Source: Mesorhizobium sp.
GTDB taxonomy: Bacteria > Pseudomonadota > Alphaproteobacteria > Rhizobiales > Rhizobiaceae
Assembly (NCBI RefSeq): GCF_004962245.1
Contig: NZ_SUHQ01000008.1
Coordinates: forward strand, 62,001-126,000
Reading direction: 5' to 3'
Length of the DNA stretch: 64,000 bases
Below the pieces are notes generated by a model, which did not search any database, was not told the DNA's origin, and saw only the letters and a list, made by a program, of their open reading frames with translations. The stretch's first letter is position 1. The number at the start of each line of letters is the position of its first letter. The position numbers and the translations under genes are program-made. Positions 54,006-61,993 of the stretch are shown here, piece after piece.

Positions 54006-54800
54006 CTACTCCGGCGACGACCCTGCAATGTTCTGGTCGTAGTCGACCAGCGACCCGGTCATGACGCCCGACTGCGGGCTCAGCATATAGGTGATCAGCC
54101 GGGCGAGTTGCGCCGGCTTCACCAACTGGCCCATCGGCTGCGCGGCCTCGGCCTTTTCCAGCCAGTTATCAGGCGCGTCGTGCCATTTCTTCTGCACGAT
54201 CGCCTCGCCCTCGGTATCCATCCAGCCGGGCAGCACCGCGTTGCAGCGGATGCGATTGCCGCGGTACGCATTGGCGACATTCTTGGTCAGCGTCATCAGC
54301 GCGCCCTTGCTCGACGAATAGGGCGTCAGGAACGACTGGCCGCAATGCGCCGACATCGACAGGACATTCACGATCGAGCCAGGCGCCTTGCGAGAGAGCA
54401 GATGCGCCACCACACCTTGCATCAGGAAGAAGGGTCCGCGCACATTGGTCTGGAAGATCTGGTCGAATGTCTCCTCGGAGGTCTCGACCAGCGAACCGCG
54501 GGCCGAGGTGGCGGCGGCGTTGACCAGCGCGTTGATCGTGCCGAAATGAGCAATCGCCATTTCGACGGCCCGCCTGCAGTCGGCCACCTCCGAGACATCG
54601 GCGCTGATGAAGATGGCGTCGACGCCGCTTTTCCCAAGTGCAGCGACCGCCTTGTCGCCTTTCTCCTTGGAACGGCCGACCAGTGCCAGCGCCCGGCAGC
54701 CCTCGTCGGCCAGCGCCTCGGCGACGGCGAAGCCGATGCCTTGCGCACCGCCGGTGACGATGGCGCGTGTTTCGGAATTGCGACCGGCGGAACCGTTCAT
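54006..54800 (-). CDS. SDR-family oxidoreductase
   Basis: 264-aa classical short-chain dehydrogenase: TGGAQGIG cofactor motif near the N-terminus, NAAATS, catalytic Ser in VLSMSAH, and YSSSK. Reaction unknown. It follows the inositol dehydrogenase by 25 bases and ends the ABC-idhA operon, so it probably oxidises a related polyol or inosose. The DAHP synthase promoter begins within about 15 bases of its stop. Confidence 0.87.
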   Translation of the reverse strand: MNGSAGRNSETRAIVTGGAQGIGFAVAEALADEGCRALALVGRSKEKGDKAVAALGKSGVDAIFISADVSEVADCRRAVEMAIAHFGTINALVNAAATSARGSLVETSEETFDQIFQTNVRGPFFLMQGVVAHLLSRKAPGSIVNVLSMSAHCGQSFLTPYSSSKGALMTLTKNVANAYRGNRIRCNAVLPGWMDTEGEAIVQKKWHDAPDNWLEKAEAAQPMGQLVKPAQLARLITYMLSPQSGVMTGSLVDYDQNIAGSSPE

Positions 54801-54825
54801 CGCCTTGCTCCTGTGATTGTGTTGC

Positions 54826-55827
54826 TCAGATGGTCTTGTCGAGACGAACGGTCTTGCCTTCCTTGGCCGATTTCAGCGCCGCGTCCGCCAGCCTCAGCGC
54901 GACGAGCCCATCCTTGCCGCTCGGCGCCGCCTTCTTGCCTGATGTCGCCGCGGCGATGAAGGCGGCGATCTCGTTGGCATAGGCGTCGAGATAGCGGGTC
55001 ATGAAGAAGTCGTGCAGCGGCGGGCGCGTATAGCCCTTCTCATTGGCCAGTTCGATCGACACCGGCCGCTGGTTCTCGGCGGCAATCATGCCCTTCGAGC
55101 CATGCACCTCGATGCGCTGGTCGTAGCCATAGGTGGCCCGCCGCGAATTGGAGATGATGCATTGCTTGCCGGAGGCGGTTTCGAGAATGACGCTGACGCT
55201 GTCGAAATCGCCGGCCTCGCCGATCTTCTTGTCGACCAGCACCGAGGCGTGCGCGCTGACCGCCACCGGCTCCTCGCCGAGCAGGAAGCGTGCCATGTCG
55301 AAATCATGGATGGTCATGTCGCGGAAGATGCCGCCCGAGCGGCCGATATAGTCGAGCGGCGGCGGGCCGGGATCGCGCGAAGTGATGGTCACCATCTCGA
55401 CCGTGCCGATCGCGCCGTCGTCGATCGCCTTGCGCACGGCGGCGAAATGCGGATCGAAGCGGCGGTTGAAGCCGACCATCAAAGTGGCGCCGGCCTTGTC
55501 GACCACGGCCAGGCATTCTTCCACCCTGCCGGCGTCCAGGTCGATCGGCTTCTCGCAGAAGATCGCCTTGCCGGCCCTGGCGAATCGCTCGATCAGATCG
55601 GCATGGGTGTCGGTCGGCGTGCAGATGATGACCGCGTCGATATCCCCGGCTTTTTCGATGGCCTCGATGGTGCGCACTTCGGCGCCATAGGCCGACGCCA
55701 GCTCGGTCGCCGCTTTCTCGAAGGCGTCCGCCACGGCGACCAGCCTGGCCTGCGGATTGGAACCCACGGCGCGGGCATGGACCTTGCCGATACGACCGGC
55801 ACCGAGAAGAGCGAAGCGAAGAGGCAT
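54826..55827 (-). CDS. idhA: Myo-inositol 2-dehydrogenase
   Basis: 333-aa Gfo/Idh/MocA enzyme that oxidises myo-inositol to scyllo-inosose, the first step of the pathway completed by IolE/D/C/B. Signatures: LLGAGRIGKVHARAV, FCEKPIDLD, VGFNRRFDPHF, and the catalytic TIHDFDMARFLLGEEP. It sits 114 bases after the ABC ATPase gene in the transporter operon, rather than beside iolCDEB. Also called iolG in other organisms. Confidence 0.93.
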   Translation of the reverse strand: MPLRFALLGAGRIGKVHARAVGSNPQARLVAVADAFEKAATELASAYGAEVRTIEAIEKAGDIDAVIICTPTDTHADLIERFARAGKAIFCEKPIDLDAGRVEECLAVVDKAGATLMVGFNRRFDPHFAAVRKAIDDGAIGTVEMVTITSRDPGPPPLDYIGRSGGIFRDMTIHDFDMARFLLGEEPVAVSAHASVLVDKKIGEAGDFDSVSVILETASGKQCIISNSRRATYGYDQRIEVHGSKGMIAAENQRPVSIELANEKGYTRPPLHDFFMTRYLDAYANEIAAFIAAATSGKKAAPSGKDGLVALRLADAALKSAKEGKTVRLDKTI

Positions 55828-55941
55828 GGGGGGTTCCTTGAGGATGGTTTTTAAGAAATGTACCCCGCCCGGTCAGGGCGAGGCACTGAGGGTTATGATC
55901 GGTCGAAGGACGCCGACAATCCGTTGACCCGGCATCCGTCC

Positions 55942-56709
55942 CTAGGCGGCAAGTTCCGCCTCCCCGGTCTTGGAGCCAGTGATATAGGAGACGACATCGT
56001 TGCCGTCGGTGTCCTGCTTACGCAAATTGGCGACGATGCGGCCGCGCCGGAACACGACGATGCGGTCGCAAAGGTCGAACACCTGGCGCATATTGTGGCT
56101 GATCAGGATCAGCGGCTCGCCATTGGCCTTCAGCGTGCGGATGATGTTTTCGACCTGCGCCGTCTCCTGCACGCCGAGCGCTGCCGTCGGTTCGTCCATG
56201 ATGATCAGCTTGGAGGCGAAGGTCGCGGTCCTGGCGATCGCCACGCATTGGCGCTGGCCGCCCGACATATGGCGGATGGTGTTGTTGAGGTTGGGGATCT
56301 TCACCGCGGTGCGGACCAGCGCCGCCTCGGTCGCCTTGCGCATGAACTTGCGATCGAGGATCGAGAAAGGGCCGAGATTGAAAAGCACCTTCTCGCGGCC
56401 GAGAAACAGGTTCGACGGCACGTCGAGATCGTCGGCAAGCGCAAGGTTCTGGAACACGGTCTCGATGCCGGCCTCGCGCGCCGCGATCGGGCCGGCGAAG
56501 TTCACTTCCTCGCCGTCGAACCAGACCTTGCCGCTGGTCCGCTGCTCGACGGCCGTGATCTGGCGCACGAAGGTCGACTTGCCGGCGCCGTTGTCACCCA
56601 TGATGGCGACGTGCTCGCCCTTGCGCAGTTCGAAGTTCGCGCTTTCGAGCGCATGCACGCCGCCATAATATTTGGTCAGGTTTTCGGTCTTCAGGACGAT
56701 GTCTGACAT
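55942..56709 (-). CDS. Sugar ABC transporter ATP-binding protein (single domain)
   Basis: 255-aa ATPase with Walker A GDNGAGKST (residues 38-46), signature MSGGQRQ, Walker B LIIMDEPTAAL, and His-switch in ISHNMRQVFDLCDR. Unlike the CUT2 transporter at 39232 it has one cassette only, as in the FrcA type. Two bases separate its ATG from the permease stop. Likely imports inositol or a relative. Confidence 0.92.
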   Translation of the reverse strand: MSDIVLKTENLTKYYGGVHALESANFELRKGEHVAIMGDNGAGKSTFVRQITAVEQRTSGKVWFDGEEVNFAGPIAAREAGIETVFQNLALADDLDVPSNLFLGREKVLFNLGPFSILDRKFMRKATEAALVRTAVKIPNLNNTIRHMSGGQRQCVAIARTATFASKLIIMDEPTAALGVQETAQVENIIRTLKANGEPLILISHNMRQVFDLCDRIVVFRRGRIVANLRKQDTDGNDVVSYITGSKTGEAELAA

Positions 56710-56711
56710 GA

Positions 56712-57788
56712 TCAAGCCCTCATTGCCCGCAGGCGTTGGCGCCACTGGTCGAGAACGACTGCGCCGATGATGATCACGCCCTTGACCATCTCCTGGTAGT
56801 AGGCGTCGAGGCGCAGGAAGGTGAAGCCGGAGATGATCACGCCGAAGATCAGCGCACCGATCACCGTTCCGATGATCGAGCCGCGGCCGCCCGACAGAGA
56901 GACGCCGCCGATGACCGCCATGGCGATCGCGTCCAGTTCGTACATCACACCCATCCCGGCCTGAGCGGTGAGGTTTTTGGAGCTCAGCACCACGGCGGCA
57001 AGCGAGGCGAGGATGCCGGCAATGACAAAGACGAGGATCTTGTGGTTCTGGACATTGATGCCGGACATGCGCGCGGCGTCCTCATTGGAGCCGATGGCAT
57101 AACAGTGCTTCCCGTACCTGGTGTATGTCATGATCAGCTGGAACAGCACCGCCAGTGATATGAAGATGATGACCGGCATCAGCCCCTTGCCGATCGCCGC
57201 GAAACTTTCGGTGGGAAACGAGATCGGCTGCCCCTTGGACCACCATTTGGCGACGCCGCGCGCGGTGACCATCATGCCGAGCGTGGCGATGAACGGTGGA
57301 ATGCGCGTATAGGCGACCAGCGTGCCGTTGATCAGGCCCGCCAGCAGGCCGCAGCCGATCGCGACGAGCACCGGCACGATCACCGGCAGGTCGGTCCAGC
57401 CCTGCTCGAGGAACATCGCCTTGGGATTGGGGTTGCCGTTGACCGTCGCCACCTGGGCAAAGCTCATGGCGATCATCGCCGTGGCGCCGACGATCGAACC
57501 CGAGGAAAGGTCGATGCCGCCGGAAATGATCACCTGCGTCACGCCGATGGCGATGATGCCGACGATCGACACCTGCAGGATGATGATCTGCAGGCGCGCC
57601 TCGTTGAAGATCGTATCGGCATTAGCGCGGGTGTTGAACAGGAAGCTGTCGCCGAGAAAAACCCGGCCGATCAGCTCGAAGGCGCCGACGAGGATGATGA
57701 GCGCCAGGAAAACGTTGAATTCGGCAGGCCATGTGCGCTTCTTCGCATCATAGCTGAGTCCGCCGACGCCATGGGTTGTCTGTGACAA
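56712..57788 (-). CDS. Sugar ABC transporter permease
   Basis: 358-aa membrane protein of the ribose/fructose permease class (GGIDLSSGSIVGATAMIA, RYGKHCYAIGSNEDAARMSGINV, AVIGGVSLSGGRGSIIGTVIG). The start appears to be TTG at 57788, preceded by GGAGG; the next ATG would remove much of the N-terminus. It is separated from the binding-protein gene by a structured 149-base gap. Confidence 0.9.
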   Translation of the reverse strand: MSQTTHGVGGLSYDAKKRTWPAEFNVFLALIILVGAFELIGRVFLGDSFLFNTRANADTIFNEARLQIIILQVSIVGIIAIGVTQVIISGGIDLSSGSIVGATAMIAMSFAQVATVNGNPNPKAMFLEQGWTDLPVIVPVLVAIGCGLLAGLINGTLVAYTRIPPFIATLGMMVTARGVAKWWSKGQPISFPTESFAAIGKGLMPVIIFISLAVLFQLIMTYTRYGKHCYAIGSNEDAARMSGINVQNHKILVFVIAGILASLAAVVLSSKNLTAQAGMGVMYELDAIAMAVIGGVSLSGGRGSIIGTVIGALIFGVIISGFTFLRLDAYYQEMVKGVIIIGAVVLDQWRQRLRAMRA

Positions 57789-57847
57789 ATCTTGTTTCCT
57801 CCGTCAGCAGTCGCCTCCCGTCGCCTGTTTCGGCGATGAGGGAAAGA

Positions 57848-57915
57848 GGAGCGGCGTTGTTTTCGCTTTGAATATCGGATTCGCAAAACGGTCCGATGCT
57901 CTGACGCGCCGCTCC
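57848..57915 (-). terminator. Structured gap after the binding-protein gene
   Basis: Outer inverted repeat GGAGCGGCG (57848-57856) / CGCCGCTCC (57907-57915) encloses an inner repeat ATCGGA (57874-57879) / TCCGAT (57892-57897). No strong T-run. It probably protects or partly terminates the binding-protein mRNA. The GAGCATCGGACCG portion resembles a dispersed Mesorhizobium palindrome from memory. Confidence 0.5.
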
Positions 57916-57937
57916 CTATCGAAAACCGTCCTCAGCC

Positions 57938-58879
57938 TCAGTTCTTCTGCAGGAACTTGTCGATGTTTGCCGGCGTGACGAGCTGGAAGGGGATGTAGAC
58001 CTTCTGTTCGACCGCCTCGCCCTTGGAAAGCTTGAGCGCGGCGTCAAGGGCGCCTGCGCCCTGGCCGGCCGCATCCTGGAACACGGTCGCGTCGAGGTCG
58101 CCCGCCTGCATCGCCGCAAGCGCGTCCTGGGTGGCGTCCACGCCGCCGACGACAACCGACTTCATGTCGATGTTGGCAGCCTTCATCGCCTGGATGGCGC
58201 CGATGGCGCTTTCGTCATTGTTGGCGATCACGCCATCGAACTGCGTGCCGGTCGACAGCCAGTTGGTCATCAGGTTCTGCGCTTCCTCGCGTTTCCAGTT
58301 CGACGTCTGCTTGTCGATGATCTTGATGAAGCTGCATTCCGGAGTAGCGATCACATCGTCAATGTCCTTGGTGCGCTGCACCGCGGCCTGGTTCGACAGC
58401 TCGCCCATGATCACATAGACATTGGCCTCGGTCTTGCCGGCCTCCTTGAACAGGCGGCAGACTTCCTGGGTTTCGAGAGTGCCGGACTCAACCTCGTTCG
58501 AAGCGACGAAAGCCTGGTTATCCGGCAGCGTGTCGACGTTGACCGGCTCGCGGTTGACGTAGACCAGCGGAACCTTGGCCGCGGCGGCGGCGTCCGACAT
58601 TGCCTGGGTGGCCGAGGTGTCGACCGGGTTGACGATGATCGCGTCGACACCCGAGGCGACGAAGTTCTTGATCTGGTCGAGCTGCTTGGCGACGTCGTTC
58701 TGCGCGTCCTCGACCTGCAGCTCCACGCCTTCCATGCCCTTGGCCTGCTCGATCATGCCGTTGCGCAGCACGGTGAGGAAGTTGTCGTCGAACAGCGCCA
58801 TCGACACGCCGATCTTGGCGGCGAGGGCGGACGAACTCATCAGCGCCGAAAACACGACGCCCAAAAGCAGTTTTTTCAT
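57938..58879 (-). CDS. Inositol/rhizopine-type ABC substrate-binding protein
   Basis: 313-aa periplasmic protein. Signal peptide about residues 1-21 (MKKLLLGVVFSALMSSSALA). The type I fold begins KIGVSMALFDDNFLTVLRNGM and includes AIIVNPVDTSATQAM, PLVYVNREPV and IANNDESAIGAIQAMKA, like rhizopine-binding MocB and the inositol-binding IbpA group. Operon with permease, ATPase and idhA supports inositol or a derivative as ligand. The frame is open to 59050; the ATG at 58879 with GGAG upstream is used. Three IolR-like sites lie in front. Confidence 0.9.
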   Translation of the reverse strand: MKKLLLGVVFSALMSSSALAAKIGVSMALFDDNFLTVLRNGMIEQAKGMEGVELQVEDAQNDVAKQLDQIKNFVASGVDAIIVNPVDTSATQAMSDAAAAAKVPLVYVNREPVNVDTLPDNQAFVASNEVESGTLETQEVCRLFKEAGKTEANVYVIMGELSNQAAVQRTKDIDDVIATPECSFIKIIDKQTSNWKREEAQNLMTNWLSTGTQFDGVIANNDESAIGAIQAMKAANIDMKSVVVGGVDATQDALAAMQAGDLDATVFQDAAGQGAGALDAALKLSKGEAVEQKVYIPFQLVTPANIDKFLQKN

Positions 58880-58998
58880 TTTATTTCTCCTCCACAGAAT
58901 TGGTGTCCGGCTGCACCGATCTACCCGGAATCCCCGATCTCCCAGGGAATCTCTCCCGATTGCCATCTCCGTTCCCTGATGGCGATTTCCGCGTTGAC

Positions 58999-59079
58999 TG
59001 GAACGCCAAGTCCTCCGCTTGAAACAGATGTTCCGGAACGAAAGAACCAAAATACCTAGTTGGTGAAATATTTATTCCA
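58999..59079. promoter_or_regulatory. Three tandem IolR-type sites upstream of the ABC operon
   Basis: TGGAA-N6-GTCCT (58999-59014), TGAAA-N6-TTCCG (59020-59035) and TGAAA-N6-TTCCA (59064-59079). Each is one base off the GGAA-N6-TTCC core. Starts are 21 and 44 bases apart, near two and four helical turns. The last differs only in its spacer from the iolC operator at 50474-50489. Confidence 0.5.
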
Positions 59080-59265
59080 TTCTGCGTGCGGGCGTCAAGG
59101 AGATTCCGAAAGCGGATGCCGGATTTTCGGATAGCGTGGAGGTTTCACGCTCAACCAGGCCCTCCCATCAGTGCCGGCAGGCTGAAACGCCGCTTCTGTG
59201 GATGACGATCTGACTGGAGATCATCCCGCCCGGTCAGGCGCGCAAATTGCGAACGCATAGAATTC

Positions 59266-59290
59266 TATCAGGCTTGATAGACTGTATCAT
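59266..59290. promoter_or_regulatory. TGATA/TATCA repeats at the 3' side of lacI
   Basis: CTATCA-GGCT-TGATAG (59266-59281) overlaps TGATA-GACTG-TATCA (59276-59290). The same half-sites recur in the mocD/lacI promoter region, suggesting sites for the local LacI protein. Confidence 0.4.
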
Positions 59291-59311
59291 TCATGGCGAT
59301 TAGCCGCGCTG

Positions 59312-60340
59312 CTAGATATTTTCCGGCAGATAGATATCGAAAGGCAGAAAAGTCTGGCCCGGTGCATTCGCGGCGCCGGCTTCGATGGCATGCGCCATCA
59401 GATCGACAAGCTCGCGGCAAAGTGCTCCCAGCGGCGTGGCGATCACCATGGTCAGGATATTATCTGCCAGGGCCGCGCGTGAATCAGGCGTGATTTCGTT
59501 GCAGACGACCGCCGGCATCTCTCTTGGCGTCGCCTCCCTGAGCGCGGAGATCGCGCCTTCCATGCCGCCGCCGGCGACATAGCAGCCGACGAGATCCGGG
59601 TGGCGCGCCAAGAGGTCGATCATCGCATCATGCGTGATCCGGTTCGCTTCCAGATTGACCAGTGTTTCAAGCACGGTGAATTCCGGGGCGTTCTCTCGAA
59701 AGAACGAGCGAAAGCCGATCTCGCGCAATTCGTGGCCATGAAAGCGGTGGCTGCCGACGAAGAGGGCGACTTTGCCGGGCTTCGCGGCCTTCGAAATCAT
59801 CCAGGCCGCGGTGCGGCCGACCTTGCGGTTGTCGAGGCCGACATAGCCCTCGCGGATGCCGGCCGCGAAGTCCGAGAGCAGCGAGAAGATCGGCAGGCCC
59901 TTGGCCTTCAGGGTCTCGACCGCTGCCGTCAGCGTCGGATGGTCCGGCCCGACCAGCGCCACCGCCCTCGATTTGACTGCCAGCTTGCGCATCCGCTCGA
60001 CAATCTCGTCAGGCGCCAGCGAGTTGGCGAAGTCGATGGTCGCCACCCCACGGAACCGCTGCGATTGCGATACCGCCAGTTCGAGTTCCCGGGCAAATTC
60101 GCTGTAGAAGACATCTTCCCGCCTCAGCAGCAGGAAACCCAGCCGGTACTCCGGCAGTTCATGGCGCATCCGCTGCTTGATCAGCCCGGCGGCATGGTAG
60201 CCAATGCTGGTGGCAGCCTCATAGACGCGGCGCGCGGTTTCCTCGCGCACCGGCAAGCGGTTGTTCAGCACCCGGTCGACGGTGGCGACGCTGACCCCGG
60301 AAATGCGCGCCAGATCGGTGATGGTCGGCCGTTTTGCCAT
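59312..60340 (-). CDS. LacI-family transcriptional regulator
   Basis: 342-aa regulator. Helix-turn-helix at the N-terminus (TITDLARISGVSVATVDRVLNNRLPVREETARRVYEAA) and a sugar-binding-protein-like domain (YVGLDNRKVGRTAAWMIS, KVALFVGSHRFHGHELREIGF, LVGCYVAGGGMEGAISAL, VVCNEIT). It lies between the inositol-type ABC operon and divergent mocDEF, so either or both are likely targets. Confidence 0.9.
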   Translation of the reverse strand: MAKRPTITDLARISGVSVATVDRVLNNRLPVREETARRVYEAATSIGYHAAGLIKQRMRHELPEYRLGFLLLRREDVFYSEFARELELAVSQSQRFRGVATIDFANSLAPDEIVERMRKLAVKSRAVALVGPDHPTLTAAVETLKAKGLPIFSLLSDFAAGIREGYVGLDNRKVGRTAAWMISKAAKPGKVALFVGSHRFHGHELREIGFRSFFRENAPEFTVLETLVNLEANRITHDAMIDLLARHPDLVGCYVAGGGMEGAISALREATPREMPAVVCNEITPDSRAALADNILTMVIATPLGALCRELVDLMAHAIEAGAANAPGQTFLPFDIYLPENI

Positions 60341-60390
60341 GAGATTCCTGCCTTATTACCAATATACTCTTACATCATTCTGATGGGAAA

Positions 60391-60425
60391 TGATAGAAAC
60401 TATCTTTGTGATATTGAGCCTATCA
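60391..60425. promoter_or_regulatory. TGATA/TATCA repeats in the lacI-mocD promoter region
   Basis: TGATAG-AAA-CTATC (60391-60404) followed by TGATA-TTGAGCC-TATCA (60409-60425), in the 169-base gap between the divergent lacI and mocD genes. They match the repeats at 59266-59290 in half-site sequence. Confidence 0.45.
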
Positions 60426-60509
60426 TGGCTTGGCGCTATTTTACGAGATAAGCACCCTGTGGCAGGGGCACCCGTCCTGATGGACGTTGTGCCGACGGAG
60501 GCAGCCTCT

Positions 60510-61619
60510 ATGGAAGCGACACTATCCGCAACGCCGTCCCGGCGTGATTACAGCCTGCTCGGCCGCGACGCGCAGCGCGCCGTCGAGACCGGGCTGGCGG
60601 CGGCCGAGTGGTATCACACCGACGTGCCCCGCAAGCAGATGAAGGAGCTGATGAAGCGGGAGGACGGGCCGGCGATCCGCGATACGATCATCTGGCTCGG
60701 TGCCCTGATCGTGAGCGGCGCGGGCGGCGCCTGGTTCTGGGGCACGTGGTGGTGCGTGCCGTTCTTCTTCGTCTATGGCGTCCTTTATGGATCCTCGACA
60801 GATTCACGCTGGCATGAATGCGGTCACGGCACTGCGTTCAGGACGCAGTGGATGAACGATGTGGTCTACCAGATCGCCTGCTTCATGATCATGCGCAATC
60901 CGGTGACCTGGCGCTGGAGCCATACGCGGCACCACACCGATACGATCATCGTCGGCCGCGATCCGGAGATCGCGGTGATGCGCCCGCCGGATCTGTTGCG
61001 CGTCGTGCTCAACGTCTTCGGCATTGTTGATGCCTGGCATGCCATGACCGACATGGTGCGCAATGCGGCCGGCATCATCAGCCCGGCGGAAAAGACCTTC
61101 ATCCCCGAGCAGGAGCAACCGAAAGCGATCCGCATCGCCCGTATCTGGACCGCGATCTATGCCGCGACGATCGCGCTGGCGCTCGCCATGGGCTCGTTCC
61201 TGCCCTTGATGCTGATCGGGCTGCCGAGGCTCTACGGTGCCTGGCATCATATCATGACCGGCCTGCTGCAGCATGGCGGCCTCGCCGAAAATGTCATCGA
61301 CCATCGCCTCAATAGCCGCACCGTCTACATGAACCCGATCAGCCGGTTCATCTACTGGAACATGAACTACCATGTGGAGCACCATATGTTCCCAATGGTG
61401 CCCTATCACGCGCTGCCGAGGCTGCATGAGCTGATCAAGCACGACCTGCCGGCCCCGACGCCGTCGATCCTGGCCGGCTATCGCGAGATGGTGCCCGCCT
61501 TCCTGCGCCAGCTGCGTAATGAAGACTATTTCCTCAAGCGCGCGCTGCCGCCGACCGCGAAGCCCTATCGCGAGGAACTCCACAACGATAACCACGCTGT
61601 CGCGGCGGCAGCGGAATGA
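60510..61619 (+). CDS. mocD: MocD-like membrane di-iron oxygenase (fatty-acid-desaturase fold)
   Basis: 369-aa integral membrane protein of the desaturase/hydroxylase superfamily. The three histidine clusters are present: HECGH, HTRHH and HVEHH, which bind the di-iron centre. With the ferredoxin and reductase genes next to it, the set matches the S. meliloti mocD-mocE-mocF genes, required to use the rhizopine 3-O-methyl-scyllo-inosamine by O-demethylation. GGAGG precedes the ATG at 60510; an ATG at 60480 is also in frame. Divergent from lacI. Confidence 0.8.
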   Translation: MEATLSATPSRRDYSLLGRDAQRAVETGLAAAEWYHTDVPRKQMKELMKREDGPAIRDTIIWLGALIVSGAGGAWFWGTWWCVPFFFVYGVLYGSSTDSRWHECGHGTAFRTQWMNDVVYQIACFMIMRNPVTWRWSHTRHHTDTIIVGRDPEIAVMRPPDLLRVVLNVFGIVDAWHAMTDMVRNAAGIISPAEKTFIPEQEQPKAIRIARIWTAIYAATIALALAMGSFLPLMLIGLPRLYGAWHHIMTGLLQHGGLAENVIDHRLNSRTVYMNPISRFIYWNMNYHVEHHMFPMVPYHALPRLHELIKHDLPAPTPSILAGYREMVPAFLRQLRNEDYFLKRALPPTAKPYREELHNDNHAVAAAAE

Positions 61620-61673
61620 CATGCGCCCATGCTGGGCAAGCTGACCAAGCAAAAAATTCTGCCGGGAGGACCG

Positions 61674-61988
61674 ATGAGCGACTGGGTCGAGGCCTGTGGT
61701 GCCGAAGATATCGACGAAGAGGACGTGATGCGGTTCGACCATGATGGCCGCACCTTTGCCATCTATCGCAGTCCCGACGACGAATATTTCGCGACGGACG
61801 GTCTTTGCACGCATGAGAAGGTGCATCTGGCCGACGGCCTGGTGATGGACGACATCATCGAATGCCCCAAGCACAATGGCCGGTTCAACTACAAGACCGG
61901 TGCGGCCAGGGGCGCGCCGGTCTGTGTCAATCTCAGGACCTACCCGGTGAGGGTCGACGCCGGCAAAATCCTTATTCAGATCGGGTGA
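61674..61988 (+). CDS. mocE: MocE-like Rieske ferredoxin
   Basis: 104-aa Rieske [2Fe-2S] ferredoxin. Cluster ligands Cys45 and His47 (GLCTHEKVHL) and Cys64 and His67 (IECPKHNGRF). It would carry electrons from the reductase to MocD. GGGAGG precedes the ATG at 61674; an in-frame ATG at 61629 is less well placed. 54 bases after mocD and 5 before mocF. Confidence 0.88.
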   Translation: MSDWVEACGAEDIDEEDVMRFDHDGRTFAIYRSPDDEYFATDGLCTHEKVHLADGLVMDDIIECPKHNGRFNYKTGAARGAPVCVNLRTYPVRVDAGKILIQIG

Positions 61989-61993
61989 CGGTG

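Larger units (their letters stand above)
58880..59311. other. Regulatory region between lacI and the inositol-type ABC operon
   Basis: 432 bases without a gene. It holds three IolR-like sites (58999-59014, 59020-59035, 59064-59079) and, at its lacI end, overlapping TGATA/TATCA repeats (59266-59290). The promoter of the binding-protein gene should be here. Confidence 0.6.
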
